A stretch of DNA of 64,000 nt from an uncultured Lachnospiraceae bacterium (GCA_900314085.1 OMTX01000023.1:1-64000), one strand, 5' to 3'. Shown: positions 7,875 through 17,734, numbered from the stretch's first letter. Numbers and translations are program-made. Notes: generated from the letters alone by a model not told the origin.

Positions 7875-8846
7875 TTGGAAAAATTACTGAAAGTCACATC
7901 TTCACCCCATGTCCGGGAGAAGATGGATACGCAGAAAATCATGCTCTGCGTAGTGATTGCCCTGCTTCCTGCCACCGTTTTCGGTATCTGCAATTTCGGC
8001 CTCAGGGCTTTCATTATCATCATTCTTTCTGTTGCAAGCGCAGTAGCATCCGAGTATTGCTATGAAAAGCTCCTGCACCGGAAAGTCACCATCAGCGACT
8101 TCTCGGCAGTGGTTACCGGCCTGCTCCTGGCTCTGAACCTGCCGTCATCTGTTCCCTACTGGATGCCGATCCTGGGCTCCGCTTTCGCGATCGTAGTCGT
8201 AAAGGAACTTTTCGGCGGCCTCGGCCAGAACTTCATGAACCCGGCTCTCGGCGCCCGCTGTTTCCTGATGATCTCCTTCGCTTCCCTGATGACGGATTTC
8301 TCCGACTACAAGGGCTTTGCGGATACCTTCGGAGGGGCAACACCACTGGCCACGCTGAAAGCAGGCGGCTCCGTGGATACCTTCCGTATGCTGGTCGGCA
8401 CCATTCCCGGTACCATAGGTGAGACATCGGTCATTGCCATCCTGATCGGGGCAATCTTCCTGATCCTGATGGGTGTCATCGATCTCCGGATCCCCGGCTC
8501 CTACATCGTTACATTTGCCGTATTTACGCTTCTTTTCGGCGGACATGGCTTTGACATGAATTTCCTCGTTGCAGAGCTCTGCGGCGGCGGTCTCATGCTC
8601 GGCGCCTTCTTCATGGCGACAGACTATGTCACGAGCCCCATCACGCCTTCCGGGAAGGTCATCTACGGCATTATCCTCGGTATCATGACCGGCATCTTCC
8701 GTTTCTTCGGCTCCGGTGCTGAGGGCGTTTCCTATGCCATCATCTTCTCGAACCTGCTCGTACCTCTGATTGAGCGTTTCACGGTTCCCTCTGCATTCGG
8801 CATCGTAAAAGAGAAGAAGGAAAAGAAGGAGGGTGAAAAGGTATGA
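7875..8846 (+). CDS. rnfD: Rnf complex subunit D (membrane, covalent FMN)
   Basis: Integral membrane subunit of Rnf with eight or more hydrophobic segments. The motif GGATPLATLK near residue 155 contains the threonine that carries phosphodiester-linked FMN in the RnfD/NqrB family, a modification made by ApbE (encoded at 12440-13474). I use the TTG at 7875, eight bases after AGAGG; a GTG at 7866 overlaps that site. It ends in a charged Lys/Glu tail and overlaps rnfG by four bases. Confidence 0.95.
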   Translation: MEKLLKVTSSPHVREKMDTQKIMLCVVIALLPATVFGICNFGLRAFIIIILSVASAVASEYCYEKLLHRKVTISDFSAVVTGLLLALNLPSSVPYWMPILGSAFAIVVVKELFGGLGQNFMNPALGARCFLMISFASLMTDFSDYKGFADTFGGATPLATLKAGGSVDTFRMLVGTIPGTIGETSVIAILIGAIFLILMGVIDLRIPGSYIVTFAVFTLLFGGHGFDMNFLVAELCGGGLMLGAFFMATDYVTSPITPSGKVIYGIILGIMTGIFRFFGSGAEGVSYAIIFSNLLVPLIERFTVPSAFGIVKEKKEKKEGEKV

Positions 8847-9454
8847 AAAACAAACTTGTACATGACGCCCTTGTTCTTACGGTGATCACAGTAGTAGCCG
8901 GCGCCGCTCTCGGCGTTGTCTATGAAATCACGAAAGACCCCATTGCAAAGGCCCAGGAAGCTGCCCTGAACGCTTCCTACAAGGCGGTCTTTGCTGACGC
9001 CGACACCTTCAAGGATGTCGATGGCTTCGACTCTGGTGCTGCTTCGAAAATCGTTTCCGACGCAGGCGTAAAAGGCGTTACGATTAATTTTGCCAAAGAA
9101 GCAGTGGATGCATCCGGCAGTGAGCTCGGTTATGTCATCGGCGTCACCTCCGACGGCGGCTATGGCGGAGACATTTCCTTTACCATGGGCATTTCTTCTG
9201 ACGGAAAGATGACGGATTACGCCACCACCTCTATCAGCGAAACGGCCGGTCTCGGCATGCATGCCGCTGACAAGGGTTCAGGTACCTTTGAAAGCCAGTG
9301 GCAGGGGAAAGATGCCGGCACGGATTATGCAGTCACAAAGGACGGCGGTGATATCCAGGCAATTTCCGGCGCCACGATCACATCCCGCTGCATGACGAAG
9401 GGCATCAACGGCGGATTTGCTTATTTTGAGTCATTGGAAGGAGGCGCACAATGA
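8843..9454 (+). CDS. rnfG: Rnf complex subunit G (FMN-binding)
   Basis: Single-span membrane-anchored subunit with an extracytoplasmic FMN-binding domain. Residues 8-28 form the membrane segment. The SGATITS motif near residue 181 is the flavinylation site recognised by ApbE. The ATG lies in an ATGA overlap with rnfD, and its stop overlaps the rnfE start in the same way, so the rnf genes are tightly coupled. Confidence 0.96.
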   Translation: MKNKLVHDALVLTVITVVAGAALGVVYEITKDPIAKAQEAALNASYKAVFADADTFKDVDGFDSGAASKIVSDAGVKGVTINFAKEAVDASGSELGYVIGVTSDGGYGGDISFTMGISSDGKMTDYATTSISETAGLGMHAADKGSGTFESQWQGKDAGTDYAVTKDGGDIQAISGATITSRCMTKGINGGFAYFESLEGGAQ

Positions 9455-10224
9455 ACAAACCTCTTGAGCGTCTTCAGAACGGTATCATCAAGGAGAACCC
9501 TACCTTTGTCCTGATGCTGGGTATGTGTCCGACACTTGCGGTCACGACATCCGCCATCAACGGTCTGGGCATGGGTCTTTCCACAACAGTCGTTCTGGCG
9601 CTTTCAAACCTTCTCATTTCCCTGCTCCGGAATATCATTCCCGACAGGGTCCGGATGCCGGCCTACATCGTTGTCGTTGCATCCCTCGTTACCGTAGTCC
9701 AGTTCCTGATTCAGGGCTTTGTCCCTACGCTTTATGACGCGCTCGGCATCTACATTCCCCTGATTGTCGTAAACTGCATCATATTAGGACGTGCTGAGTC
9801 CTACGCTTCGAAGAATCCCCCGATTCCGTCTCTTTTCGACGGGCTTGGCATGGGGCTCGGTTTTACCTGTTCTCTGACTGTCATCGGTATCGTCCGTGAG
9901 TTCCTTGGAGCCGGCACGATTTTTGACCACCAGGTACTTCCTCTCGCTGACCGGGCTGCCGGAAAAGCAGGCTACACACCGATTTCCATCTTCATCATGG
10001 CTCCCGGCGCCTTCTTCATTCTGGCTATCCTCGTAGCCGTCATGAAGGAAGTCCGGAAAAATATGTTTGAAAAATCCGGAAAGAAGCTGGCTGCTGCCCA
10101 GAGCGTCCTTGGTGAGGATTGCGCAGTCTGCCCGTTTGCCCAGAGCTGCTCCGGAAAGTCTATCCTTGAAGAACAGAAGGCATCTGCAGCTAAGCCTGCG
10201 GCAGGAAAGGAGAGTGATTCCTGA
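9451..10224 (+). CDS. rnfE: Rnf complex subunit E (membrane)
   Basis: Polytopic RnfE/NqrD-type subunit with about six membrane segments. It carries the family's NPTFVLMLGMCPTLAV start region, which holds the intramembrane iron-ligand cysteine. The C-terminus is longer than usual: about 55 residues after the last membrane segment contain a CAVCPFAQSC stretch with three cysteines and an Ala/Lys tail. ATGA overlap with rnfG upstream and a one-base overlap with rnfA downstream. Confidence 0.95.
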   Translation: MNKPLERLQNGIIKENPTFVLMLGMCPTLAVTTSAINGLGMGLSTTVVLALSNLLISLLRNIIPDRVRMPAYIVVVASLVTVVQFLIQGFVPTLYDALGIYIPLIVVNCIILGRAESYASKNPPIPSLFDGLGMGLGFTCSLTVIGIVREFLGAGTIFDHQVLPLADRAAGKAGYTPISIFIMAPGAFFILAILVAVMKEVRKNMFEKSGKKLAAAQSVLGEDCAVCPFAQSCSGKSILEEQKASAAKPAAGKESDS

Positions 10225-10802
10225 TGTTCGTGAAATTATTGCTCCTTTTCATTTCGGCATCCCTTGTAAACAATGTCGTTCTGTCCCGTTTCCTGGGCTT
10301 ATGCCCCTTCCTCGGCGTATCGAAGAAGGTTGAGACGGCAGCCGGCATGGGCGGTGCCATCATCTTTGTCATCACGCTTTCTTCCCTGGTGACAGGACTC
10401 ATCTACAAGTTCATCCTGGTTCCTTCAGGCTTCACCTACCTGCAGACAATTGTCTTCATTCTCGTTATCGCAGCCATGGTGCAGTTCCTGGAGATGTTCC
10501 TGAAGAAGAATGTGCATTCGCTCTATGAAGCACTGGGTGTCTATCTGCCTCTGATCACGACGAACTGCGCCGTACTCGGCGTGGCCCTCGACAATGTTCA
10601 GAAAAACTACGGCATCCTTGAAGGCGTAATCTACGGCTTTGGTACGGCAGTCGGTTTTGCCATCTCCATCATCCTCCTTGCATCCATCCGCGAGAAGATG
10701 GAGTACAATGACATTCCCGAGGCCTTCCAGGGCACCGGCATCGTCGTTGTCACAGCCGGCCTTATGGCCATCGCCTTCTGCGGTTTCGCAGGCGTTATCT
10801 GA
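10224..10802 (+). CDS. rnfA: Rnf complex subunit A (membrane)
   Basis: RnfA/NqrE-type membrane subunit with six predicted helices, paralogous to RnfE and packed against it around a shared iron-sulfur centre. Motifs NNVVLSRFLGLCPFLGVS and LPLITTNCAVLGVAL carry the two conserved cysteines. 192 residues, normal length. An AGGAGGGG site between it and rnfB serves the next gene. Confidence 0.96.
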   Translation: MFVKLLLLFISASLVNNVVLSRFLGLCPFLGVSKKVETAAGMGGAIIFVITLSSLVTGLIYKFILVPSGFTYLQTIVFILVIAAMVQFLEMFLKKNVHSLYEALGVYLPLITTNCAVLGVALDNVQKNYGILEGVIYGFGTAVGFAISIILLASIREKMEYNDIPEAFQGTGIVVVTAGLMAIAFCGFAGVI

Positions 10803-10821
10803 GAGGAGGGGAGAAGAAATT

Positions 10822-11664
10822 ATGGCATTCGGAATTATCATGTCAATCGTGCTCGTCGGAGCGACGGGCTGCATCCTTGGCTTCTTCCTTTCTTTCATGT
10901 CCGAGAAGTTCAAGGTCGAGACAAACCCCAAGGAAGAGGAAGTTCTGGCTGCATTGCCCGGCAACAACTGCGGCGGCTGCGGCTTCCCCGGCTGCTCCGG
11001 CTGCGCAAAGGCAATCGCCAACGGCGAAGCTCCGGTCGATCAGTGCCCGGTCGGCGGGGCTCCTGTAGCGGCTGAGATTGCAAAAATCATGGGTGTCGAG
11101 GCGGAAGCAAAGGAGCCTGAGGTTGCCTTCGTCCGCTGCAACGGCACCTGTGAGAACGCGAAAAACAAATACGAATACAGCGGGGTCAATTCCTGCTCGG
11201 CTATGGCCTTAGTTCCCGGCGGCGGCCCCAAGTCCTGCTCCTTCGGCTGCATGGGCTTCGGCGACTGCGTGGAGGCCTGCCAGTTCGACGCCATCCATAT
11301 CGTGGACGGCATCTCCCTAGTGGATCCCGACGCCTGCAAGGGCTGCGGAGCCTGCGCCAAGGCCTGCCCGCGGAACATCATCGAGATGATTCCCAAGTCA
11401 TCGACCGAGATGGTTCTCTGCCGGAACAAGAACAAGGGCAAGGCTGTCATGGACGTGTGCTCCGTCGGCTGCATTGCGTGCGGCCTCTGCGAGAAGAACT
11501 GCCCGTCTGACGCCATCCATGTCGTAGACAATATCGCCCACATCGACCAGAGCAAGTGCACGGGCTGCGGTACCTGCGTGACGAAGTGCCCGCGGAAGAT
11601 CATCCATATTATTGGAGACGCTCCTGCACCTGCAGACGACAAGGCTGCAAACGCTACGGCTTAA
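10822..11664 (+). CDS. rnfB: Rnf complex subunit B (ferredoxin-like)
   Basis: Polyferredoxin subunit that passes electrons from ferredoxin into the membrane part of Rnf. Order: an N-terminal membrane anchor (residues 3-25), the four-cysteine Fe-S domain (NNCGGCGFPGCSGCA), then further 4Fe-4S motifs including CKGCGACAKACP, CIACGLCEKNCP and CTGCGTCVTKCP. The ATG at 10822 follows GAGGAGGGG; the frame is open further upstream within rnfA, but that part is not RnfB-like. 280 residues. A strong terminator follows, so rnfB is the last gene of the operon. Confidence 0.97.
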   Translation: MAFGIIMSIVLVGATGCILGFFLSFMSEKFKVETNPKEEEVLAALPGNNCGGCGFPGCSGCAKAIANGEAPVDQCPVGGAPVAAEIAKIMGVEAEAKEPEVAFVRCNGTCENAKNKYEYSGVNSCSAMALVPGGGPKSCSFGCMGFGDCVEACQFDAIHIVDGISLVDPDACKGCGACAKACPRNIIEMIPKSSTEMVLCRNKNKGKAVMDVCSVGCIACGLCEKNCPSDAIHVVDNIAHIDQSKCTGCGTCVTKCPRKIIHIIGDAPAPADDKAANATA

Positions 11665-11689
11665 ATTCATTATCACAAATATTTTTCAG

Positions 11690-11722
11690 CGCTCCGGGGT
11701 GCCAAAGCTCCGGAGCGTTTTT
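11690..11722 (+). terminator. Terminator of the rnf operon
   Basis: CGCTCCGG (11690-11697) pairs with CCGGAGCG (11710-11717), followed by TTTTT. Confidence 0.88.
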
Positions 11723-11829
11723 GATTGGCAAATACTTCTGAAATTTGATAATTGCTTATATCTGCAAATCAGGCTTTTTCGACTGTACGGCAGATTGTCG
11801 CCGTCAGGCATTTTTTTTCAGGAGAATTG

Positions 11830-12375
11830 ATGGAAATTTTGAAGACGCCCCGCCTCATCGTGCGGGAAATTGAACTGACGGATATCGATGACCTCTTCAC
11901 CCTCTACAGCGGGCCCCATATGACGGACTTCATTGCGCCTCTTTACCCTTACGAAGAAGAAAAGGCCTATGAGGAGGACTATATCAAAAATATTTACGGC
12001 TTCTACGGCTTTGGCATGTGGGTAGTCATTGAGAAGGAGACAGGAGAACTGATCGGCAGGGCCGGCATCGAATACCGGGCCGGCTGCCGGGAAAACGAAG
12101 CCGAGCTGGGGTATGCCATCCGGGAGGATAAGTGGAGGCAAGGCTTTGCGGAAGAAGTGACGAAGGCCATCATGGACTGGGCAGCAGAAGAATATGAGTT
12201 TTCCGGCTTCTGCGCCAGGGTGAATCCGAAGAACACAGCCTCCATCGGCCTTTTGAAAAAGCTGGGATTTTCCGACAGCGGAGAGTTGTCACCGGAAGGA
12301 GAAGCCGTGTGGAGGCGGACCGGGGTGGAAGCGGAGTGGGACTATGAGGAACCGGAGACGGGCAGCCTGGAATAG
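11830..12375 (+). CDS. GNAT-family N-acetyltransferase
   Basis: Predicted acetyl-CoA-dependent acetyltransferase of the RimJ/RimL-like type; substrate unknown. It begins with the typical TPRLIVREIELTDIDDLF and carries ELGYAIREDKWRQGFAEE, the acetyl-CoA loop region, then NTASIGLLKKLGF. The ATG at 11830 has AGGAG eight bases before it; the open frame from 11752 is not family-like. It stands alone between the rnf terminator and the end of apbE on the other strand, with no visible functional link to either. Confidence 0.88.
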   Translation: MEILKTPRLIVREIELTDIDDLFTLYSGPHMTDFIAPLYPYEEEKAYEEDYIKNIYGFYGFGMWVVIEKETGELIGRAGIEYRAGCRENEAELGYAIREDKWRQGFAEEVTKAIMDWAAEEYEFSGFCARVNPKNTASIGLLKKLGFSDSGELSPEGEAVWRRTGVEAEWDYEEPETGSLE

Positions 12376-12439
12376 AAAAAATGAACTGATTGGTAACGGC
12401 CTTCATAAATTCGGCAGGATTTTTTTCCTCAGCCAAATT

Positions 12440-13474
12440 TCAGTCCTTTGCGAGCCCGGCAAAGGACACTTCCCCGTTTTCATCGAGGAAATAAGCCTCT
12501 ACTCCGGGGGCGGATTCTTCTATATACTTCTGTGTCCATTCTTTCCCCATGAGAAAGAATATTGTGGAAAGACAGTCTCCGTCAACAGAGTCCTTTGTGA
12601 TGACGGAGACGGAAGGACAGGCGCTTTCTGCAGGATACCCCGTCGTCAGGTCCAGAATGTGGTGGTAGAGTTTCCCGTCTTTTTTGAAATACCGCTGGTA
12701 GTTCCCGCTTGTGACGACGGACTGATCTTTTGCCTTCAGGGTGAAAGCCGCTTCCCCGTCTTCAGAGAATGGCTTTTGGATGCCGATGACATACTCTTTT
12801 CCGTCCGGCCGGGCGCCTACGGTCAGGACATTGCCGCCCAGGTTGATGATGGCGGAGCTGACGCCCTGACTGACTAAGTATTCCTTCATGCGGTCTGCGA
12901 TGTACCCTTTAGCGACAGCTCCGAGATCGAGCCGGGTGGCAGGATCTGTCAGTGTCACCGTGTTTCCGGATATCTCAACCTTTTCATCTCCGACGGTGGA
13001 AAGGGCAGCGTCGATTTCATCCTGAGCAGGGATCCGGATATCTGCGGCATCTCCCTTTTCAGCGTATTCGTCCGCCTTGGCGGAAATGTCCCAGAGATCG
13101 GTCAGGGCTCCGCAGGTGATGGAAAACTTTCCTCCTGAGATGGCGCCGTAATCAAGCCCCTTCCGGATGAGGGCAGCGGTTTCAGAATCCACAGAGACGG
13201 GCATACCGCCAGCTGCATTGATTTTTGAGATATCGGAGTCTTTCTTTGTATCGGAAAAAAGATTGTCATATTTTTCTGCCAGCTCCATGCAGCCGGAAAG
13301 GAGAGCCTCATTTTCCTTCGTTTCTCCCCCGTAGAGGGTCACGGTGATTACGGTGTCGAAATAAAAGCCCGTTTTCGATACGGGAGTGTTTTTCTGTACG
13401 CCGCACGAGGAAAGAAGAGGAAAAATCAGACAGGGTAATAGGAGCAGGGAAAGACAGCGCTTTATATTATTCAT
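12440..13474 (-). CDS. apbE: FAD:protein FMN transferase (lipoprotein)
   Basis: ApbE attaches FMN from FAD to a threonine of target proteins outside the membrane; RnfG and RnfD are the obvious targets here. A lipoprotein signal (hydrophobic run, then LLSSC at about residues 20-24) anchors it. Family motifs are FYFDTVITVTLYGG, LDLGAVAKGYIADR, INLGGNVLTVG, HHILDLTTGYPA and the SVDGDCLSTIFFLMG metal/active-site loop. I use the ATG at 13474, just before the hydrophobic signal; a TTG at 13489 is in frame. No clear ribosome site is seen for either. The ATG is embedded in the dispersed motif reported in the findings. Confidence 0.95.
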   Translation of the reverse strand: MNNIKRCLSLLLLPCLIFPLLSSCGVQKNTPVSKTGFYFDTVITVTLYGGETKENEALLSGCMELAEKYDNLFSDTKKDSDISKINAAGGMPVSVDSETAALIRKGLDYGAISGGKFSITCGALTDLWDISAKADEYAEKGDAADIRIPAQDEIDAALSTVGDEKVEISGNTVTLTDPATRLDLGAVAKGYIADRMKEYLVSQGVSSAIINLGGNVLTVGARPDGKEYVIGIQKPFSEDGEAAFTLKAKDQSVVTSGNYQRYFKKDGKLYHHILDLTTGYPAESACPSVSVITKDSVDGDCLSTIFFLMGKEWTQKYIEESAPGVEAYFLDENGEVSFAGLAKD

Positions 13475-13561
13475 GAGATATATGCCCAATCGGTGAATTC
13501 TGAATGCAAATATGGTAAAGTATCAATGACTATGCGAACACTATAGCAGAAAGAAGCAGAG

Positions 13562-14419
13562 ATGGACAAGTACGTTGAACGCCCGGTGAAGCAGAACCGG
13601 ATTGTCGTGAAAATCGGCTCGAATTCCCTGATGCATCCGGAGACAGGACGGCCTGATTATATCAAAATCGAGCGGCTGGCCATGGAACTCACGGATCTTC
13701 GGAACCGGGGCAATGATGTCTGTTTGGTTAGTTCCGGCGCCATCGCCGTCGGCCGGCAGATGCTGAAGAGGGAGAATAATATTCAGTCGAGCCTTCCTGA
13801 AAAGCAGGCCTTTGCCTCCATCGGCCAGTCGAAGCTCATGATGATTTACCAGCAAGCCTTCGGAAACTACAACCAGGAAATCGGGCAGATCCTGATGACG
13901 AAATATACGATTCTGAACCCTGAAGCCCGGGCCAATGCCCAGAATGCGTTTGACCGGCTTTTCGAAATGGGCGTCATCCCGATTGTCAACGCCAATGATG
14001 CAATTTCCACCTACGACATCCAGTTCGGCGACAACGATACCCTGTCTGCCATTGTGGCATCCGTCATTTCGGCTCACCGCCTGATTCTGATGTCGGATAT
14101 CGACGGGCTCTATGACTCGGATCCCCGCAGAAACCCGGACGCGAAGCTCATTTCCAGAGTCGATGACATCACAGAGGACATCATGGCCATGGCCGGATCC
14201 GATGCCGGAAGCAATGTCGGAACCGGCGGCATGCTGACAAAGCTCATTGCTGCGAAAATCGCCACCCGGTCCGGCACCTCCATGCTGATCGTCAATGCGG
14301 CAGATGTATCTGTCCTCCACCGCATAGCGGACGGGTCCAAGGAAGGCACCTTCTTTGTCCCGAAATATGACGAGAATTTCGATATCCTGAGCTATATCGC
14401 ATCCACCCTTGTTTCATGA
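13562..14419 (+). CDS. proB: Glutamate 5-kinase
   Basis: First step of proline synthesis, phosphorylating glutamate. The amino-acid kinase fold is shown by VVKIGSNSLM, LVSSGAIAVGRQ, QFGDNDTLSAIVA, LMSDIDGLYDSDPR and GTGGMLTKLIAA. At 285 residues it lacks the C-terminal PUA domain of longer ProB proteins. Weak purine-rich site before the ATG. proA follows after a 69-base gap that holds a strong stem-loop. Confidence 0.95.
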   Translation: MDKYVERPVKQNRIVVKIGSNSLMHPETGRPDYIKIERLAMELTDLRNRGNDVCLVSSGAIAVGRQMLKRENNIQSSLPEKQAFASIGQSKLMMIYQQAFGNYNQEIGQILMTKYTILNPEARANAQNAFDRLFEMGVIPIVNANDAISTYDIQFGDNDTLSAIVASVISAHRLILMSDIDGLYDSDPRRNPDAKLISRVDDITEDIMAMAGSDAGSNVGTGGMLTKLIAAKIATRSGTSMLIVNAADVSVLHRIADGSKEGTFFVPKYDENFDILSYIASTLVS

Positions 14420-14425
14420 CACAGA

Positions 14426-14472
14426 TTCCCGGGCAGCATGGACAAGCATGTTCAAGGGATGCCTGCCCGGAA
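14426..14472 (+). other. Stem-loop between proB and proA
   Basis: CCGGGCAG-CAT pairs with ATG-CCTGCCCGG around a roughly 19-base loop, with single-base bulges. No T run follows, so it is not a simple terminator. It may stabilise or divide the proBA message. Confidence 0.5.
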
Positions 14473-14488
14473 ATGACAGGAGAAAAAT

Positions 14489-15742
14489 ATGAGAAGTGTG
14501 GAAGAAATCTGTAAAGAAGCGAAGGAAGCCCGGTACAGCCTGAGCGTTCTGGGAACCTCCGAAAAAAATTCCATCATTCTTGCCTGTGCGGATGCACTTG
14601 AACAGAATGCTGATACAATTGTTTCGGCCAATGCCGTTGACATGAAAAATGCCGATGAAAAGGGGATTTCTCCTGCGATGAAGGACCGTCTCCTCCTGAC
14701 GTCAGAGAGGATAGAAGGCATTGCCTCCGGCTTGCGGGAAGTCGCAGCTCTTGCCGATCCGATCGGAGAATGCGTCTCCGGCTGGAAACGGCCGAACGGC
14801 CTTTACATCGAGCAAAGAAGGGTTCCCCTTGGCGTCATCGGCGTCATCTATGAAGCCCGACCCAATGTGACGGCGGATGTCTTTTCCCTCTGTCTCAAAA
14901 CCGGGAATGTGACGATTCTGAAGGGCGGTTCGGATGCCATCCATTCCAACAAGGCGATGGTGGACATTTTCCGGGCCGTGCTTTCCGAAAAAGGCTTCAA
15001 TGAAAATTACGTTTCCCTGATAGAGGATACGGACCGGGCGGCAACAACGGAATTCATGAAAATGGACACCTATGTGGACCTGCTGATTCCCAGGGGCAGC
15101 GCCGGCCTCATTCAATCCGTGAAGCGAAATGCGACGATTCCGGTTATCGAAACCGGCACAGGCAACTGCCATATCTTTGTTGACGAGTCAGCGGATTTCG
15201 ATATAGCGCTTTCCATCATCGAAAACTCCAAGACGCAGCGAATCGGTGTCTGCAACGCCATGGAGTCCCTGGTGGTTCATGAAAAAATTGCGGATGACTT
15301 TCTGCCCCTGCTGGAAAAGCGGCTTTCTTCCTATGGGCTCACCTATTTTGCCGACGAGAAGTCCATCGGAGATTTCAAAGAGAAAGACGTCATGCCTGCG
15401 ACGGACTGTGATTTCGGGACAGAGTACCTGGACTACAAGATGTCCGTGAAGACAGTCGCATCCGTCGACGAAGCCATCGCCCATATCAACCGCTACAATA
15501 CCGGGCATTCGGAAGCCATTATTACAGATTCCTATGCCAATGCTGAGAAATTTTTAAACGAAGTTGATGCGGCAGCAGTCTATGTCAATGCTTCCACCCG
15601 CTTTACGGACGGGGGAGAGTTCGGCTTCGGGGCGGAGATCGGCATTTCCACCCAGAAGCTGCACGCGAGAGGCCCCATGGGCCTTCTTGCCCTGACATCC
15701 ACCAAGTATGTGATCCACGGCTCCGGCCAGATCAGGGGATGA
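14489..15742 (+). CDS. proA: Gamma-glutamyl phosphate reductase
   Basis: Second step of proline synthesis, NADPH-dependent reduction of glutamyl phosphate. Aldehyde-dehydrogenase-fold enzyme of normal length (417 residues) with [30 protein letters not shown], the [14 protein letters not shown] region holding the catalytic cysteine, and [13 protein letters not shown] near the C-terminus. AGGAG precedes the ATG. Co-transcription with proB is likely. Confidence 0.96.
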   Translation: MRSVEEICKEAKEARYSLSVLGTSEKNSIILACADALEQNADTIVSANAVDMKNADEKGISPAMKDRLLLTSERIEGIASGLREVAALADPIGECVSGWKRPNGLYIEQRRVPLGVIGVIYEARPNVTADVFSLCLKTGNVTILKGGSDAIHSNKAMVDIFRAVLSEKGFNENYVSLIEDTDRAATTEFMKMDTYVDLLIPRGSAGLIQSVKRNATIPVIETGTGNCHIFVDESADFDIALSIIENSKTQRIGVCNAMESLVVHEKIADDFLPLLEKRLSSYGLTYFADEKSIGDFKEKDVMPATDCDFGTEYLDYKMSVKTVASVDEAIAHINRYNTGHSEAIITDSYANAEKFLNEVDAAAVYVNASTRFTDGGEFGFGAEIGISTQKLHARGPMGLLALTSTKYVIHGSGQIRG

Positions 15743-15824
15743 GATTTTCACATGTTTTATAAACCGGCCTTGCGCCTGCCTTTTTTCGGTGAGATGCTGT
15801 CAAAGTTTTTTGGATTGAACTTTT

Positions 15825-17300
15825 ATGAACGATAAGCAAAATTCTATTTTTTTCCCGGATGGGGCTGCACCCGCGTCAGCTGCTGAAAACACGGTTCCGG
15901 AAACCGAACCCGCCCGCCAGTACTACTTCATGGAAAAGACGCGCGAGCTTTTAGAACAGCAGGGCTACACGGGAAAGGATGCCCTGTCCTTCCACGTCAC
16001 GACCTTCGGCTGCCAGATGAATGCCCGGGATTCCGAGAAGCTGAGGGGAATCCTTCAGTATGTGGGTATGACGGAGTCGGATTCCGAGGAGTGCGACCTC
16101 GTCCTTTTCAATACATGCACCGTCCGGGAGAACGCCAATCTCAAGGTTTATGGCCGCCTCGGCGAGCTCCACGGCTACAAGAAAAAGAATCCGAAGATGA
16201 AGATCGGCATCTGCGGCTGCATGATGCAGGAGAAGAGCGAAGTTGAAAAGGTACGGAAATCCTACCCCTTTGTGGACATCGTCTTCGGCACCCACAATCT
16301 CTACCGTTTTGCCGAGCTTCTCTACCGGTCCTTTGCGGGGGAAAAGCATGTGGTCGATGTGGAGGAGGCGGATCCCGCCATCGTTGAGAATCTTCCGATC
16401 GAGCGCAAATACTCATTCAAATCCGGCGTCAACGTGACCTATGGCTGCAACAATTTCTGCTCCTACTGTATCGTCCCTTACGTCCGCGGGCGGGAGAAGT
16501 CCCGGGAGCCGAAGGACATCCTCCGGGAAATTGAAAATCTTTCAAAGGACGGGGTAAAGGAGATCATGCTCCTGGGGCAGAACGTGAACTCCTATGGAAA
16601 AACATTGGAGACGCCTGTTTCGTTTGCGGAATTACTTTCTGATGTCGAGAAAATTGACGGGATTGAGCGGATCCGTTTCATGACGAGTCATCCGAAGGAC
16701 CTCTCGGACGACCTCATCGATGTGATGGCGCATTCGAAGAAAATCTGCCGCCACATCCATCTGCCTTTGCAGTCCGGCTCGACGAAGGTGCTTTCCGAAA
16801 TGAACCGCCATTACACGAAAGAGGACTATTTGAGGCTCTGCGAAAAGATCCGGACTGCCATGCCGGATATCGCCATTACGACGGATATCATGGTGGGCTT
16901 CCCCGGTGAGACGGAAGAAGACTTTCTCGAAACCATGGATGTGGTGCAAAAGGTGCAATATGACTCTGCTTTCACCTTCATCTATTCTCCCCGGGAGGGA
17001 ACCCCTGCAGCCGGGCGGGATGACTTCATTCCTGACAATGTCGTACATGACCGTTTCGACCGTCTGCTTGACCTGATTCACGAATGCAGCGCAGCTCAGG
17101 CAGAAAAACATATGGGAGAAATTCAGAATGTCCTTGTGGAAGAAGTGAACTCCCACGATCCGTCCCTCGTGACCGGCCATATGGGGAACAATTCCCTCGT
17201 ACACTTCAAGGGAAGCCCTGATCTCATCGGACAGACGGTTCCTGTAAAGCTGACAGAGAGCCACGACTTCTACTATTTCGGAGAAGCGGTTTCCGAATGA
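15825..17300 (+). CDS. miaB: tRNA-2-methylthio-N6-dimethylallyladenosine synthase
   Basis: Radical-SAM methylthiotransferase acting on i6A37 of tRNAs. After a divergent 60-residue N-terminal region comes the UPF0004 domain with three cluster cysteines (TFGCQMNARDS, FNTCTVRENA, GICGCMMQE). The radical-SAM motif CNNFCSYCIVPYVRGRE and a C-terminal TRAM domain follow. 491 residues; Clostridial MiaB proteins often have this longer N-terminus. Overlaps the next gene by four bases, so this is the first gene of a three-gene unit with the NusG_II and Gx proteins. Confidence 0.95.
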   Translation: MNDKQNSIFFPDGAAPASAAENTVPETEPARQYYFMEKTRELLEQQGYTGKDALSFHVTTFGCQMNARDSEKLRGILQYVGMTESDSEECDLVLFNTCTVRENANLKVYGRLGELHGYKKKNPKMKIGICGCMMQEKSEVEKVRKSYPFVDIVFGTHNLYRFAELLYRSFAGEKHVVDVEEADPAIVENLPIERKYSFKSGVNVTYGCNNFCSYCIVPYVRGREKSREPKDILREIENLSKDGVKEIMLLGQNVNSYGKTLETPVSFAELLSDVEKIDGIERIRFMTSHPKDLSDDLIDVMAHSKKICRHIHLPLQSGSTKVLSEMNRHYTKEDYLRLCEKIRTAMPDIAITTDIMVGFPGETEEDFLETMDVVQKVQYDSAFTFIYSPREGTPAAGRDDFIPDNVVHDRFDRLLDLIHECSAAQAEKHMGEIQNVLVEEVNSHDPSLVTGHMGNNSLVHFKGSPDLIGQTVPVKLTESHDFYYFGEAVSE

Positions 17301-17734
17301 CGAATTTCATGCGCGGACAAAAGCATAATCCTGATGAACAGGGCGGCCGCCCCGCTTCACAGGCTTTCCTGCCGCACCGGGAAAAAATTTTTCTCATTCT
17401 GCTTTTTACCGGCCTTCTCATCCTGGCGTGCGTTTTCTATCAGACCAGGCGGGGCGGTGCAGCGGCAACCATATATGTTGACAGTGAAGAGTACGGTACT
17501 TACCCGCTGGCTGTAAACAGGACGATTACGATTGCAGGGGAGGACGGGGCCGAAAATGTGGTGGAAATCAAAGACGGATATGTATTCATGAAATCCGCCA
17601 CCTGCCCGAACCAGATCTGTGTCCATACAGGGAAGATCAGCAAAGAAGGCCAGTCCATCGTCTGTCTGCCCAACCGCGTGAGTGTATATGTCTTCGGCGG
17701 CGGGACAGCCGACTACGACTCCATGACGAAATGA
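17297..17734 (+). CDS. NusG domain II-containing membrane-anchored protein
   Basis: Small protein of 145 residues with one membrane segment (about residues 30-47) and an exported NusG_II-type beta domain holding the family core ATCPNQICVHTGKIS and IVCLPNRV. Such proteins are commonly encoded next to Gx transporters and near flavin/redox genes; their role is not settled. ATGA overlaps on both sides tie it to miaB and the Gx gene. The two cysteines in CPNQIC lie outside the membrane and could form a disulfide (inference). Confidence 0.85.
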   Translation: MTNFMRGQKHNPDEQGGRPASQAFLPHREKIFLILLFTGLLILACVFYQTRRGGAAATIYVDSEEYGTYPLAVNRTITIAGEDGAENVVEIKDGYVFMKSATCPNQICVHTGKISKEGQSIVCLPNRVSVYVFGGGTADYDSMTK

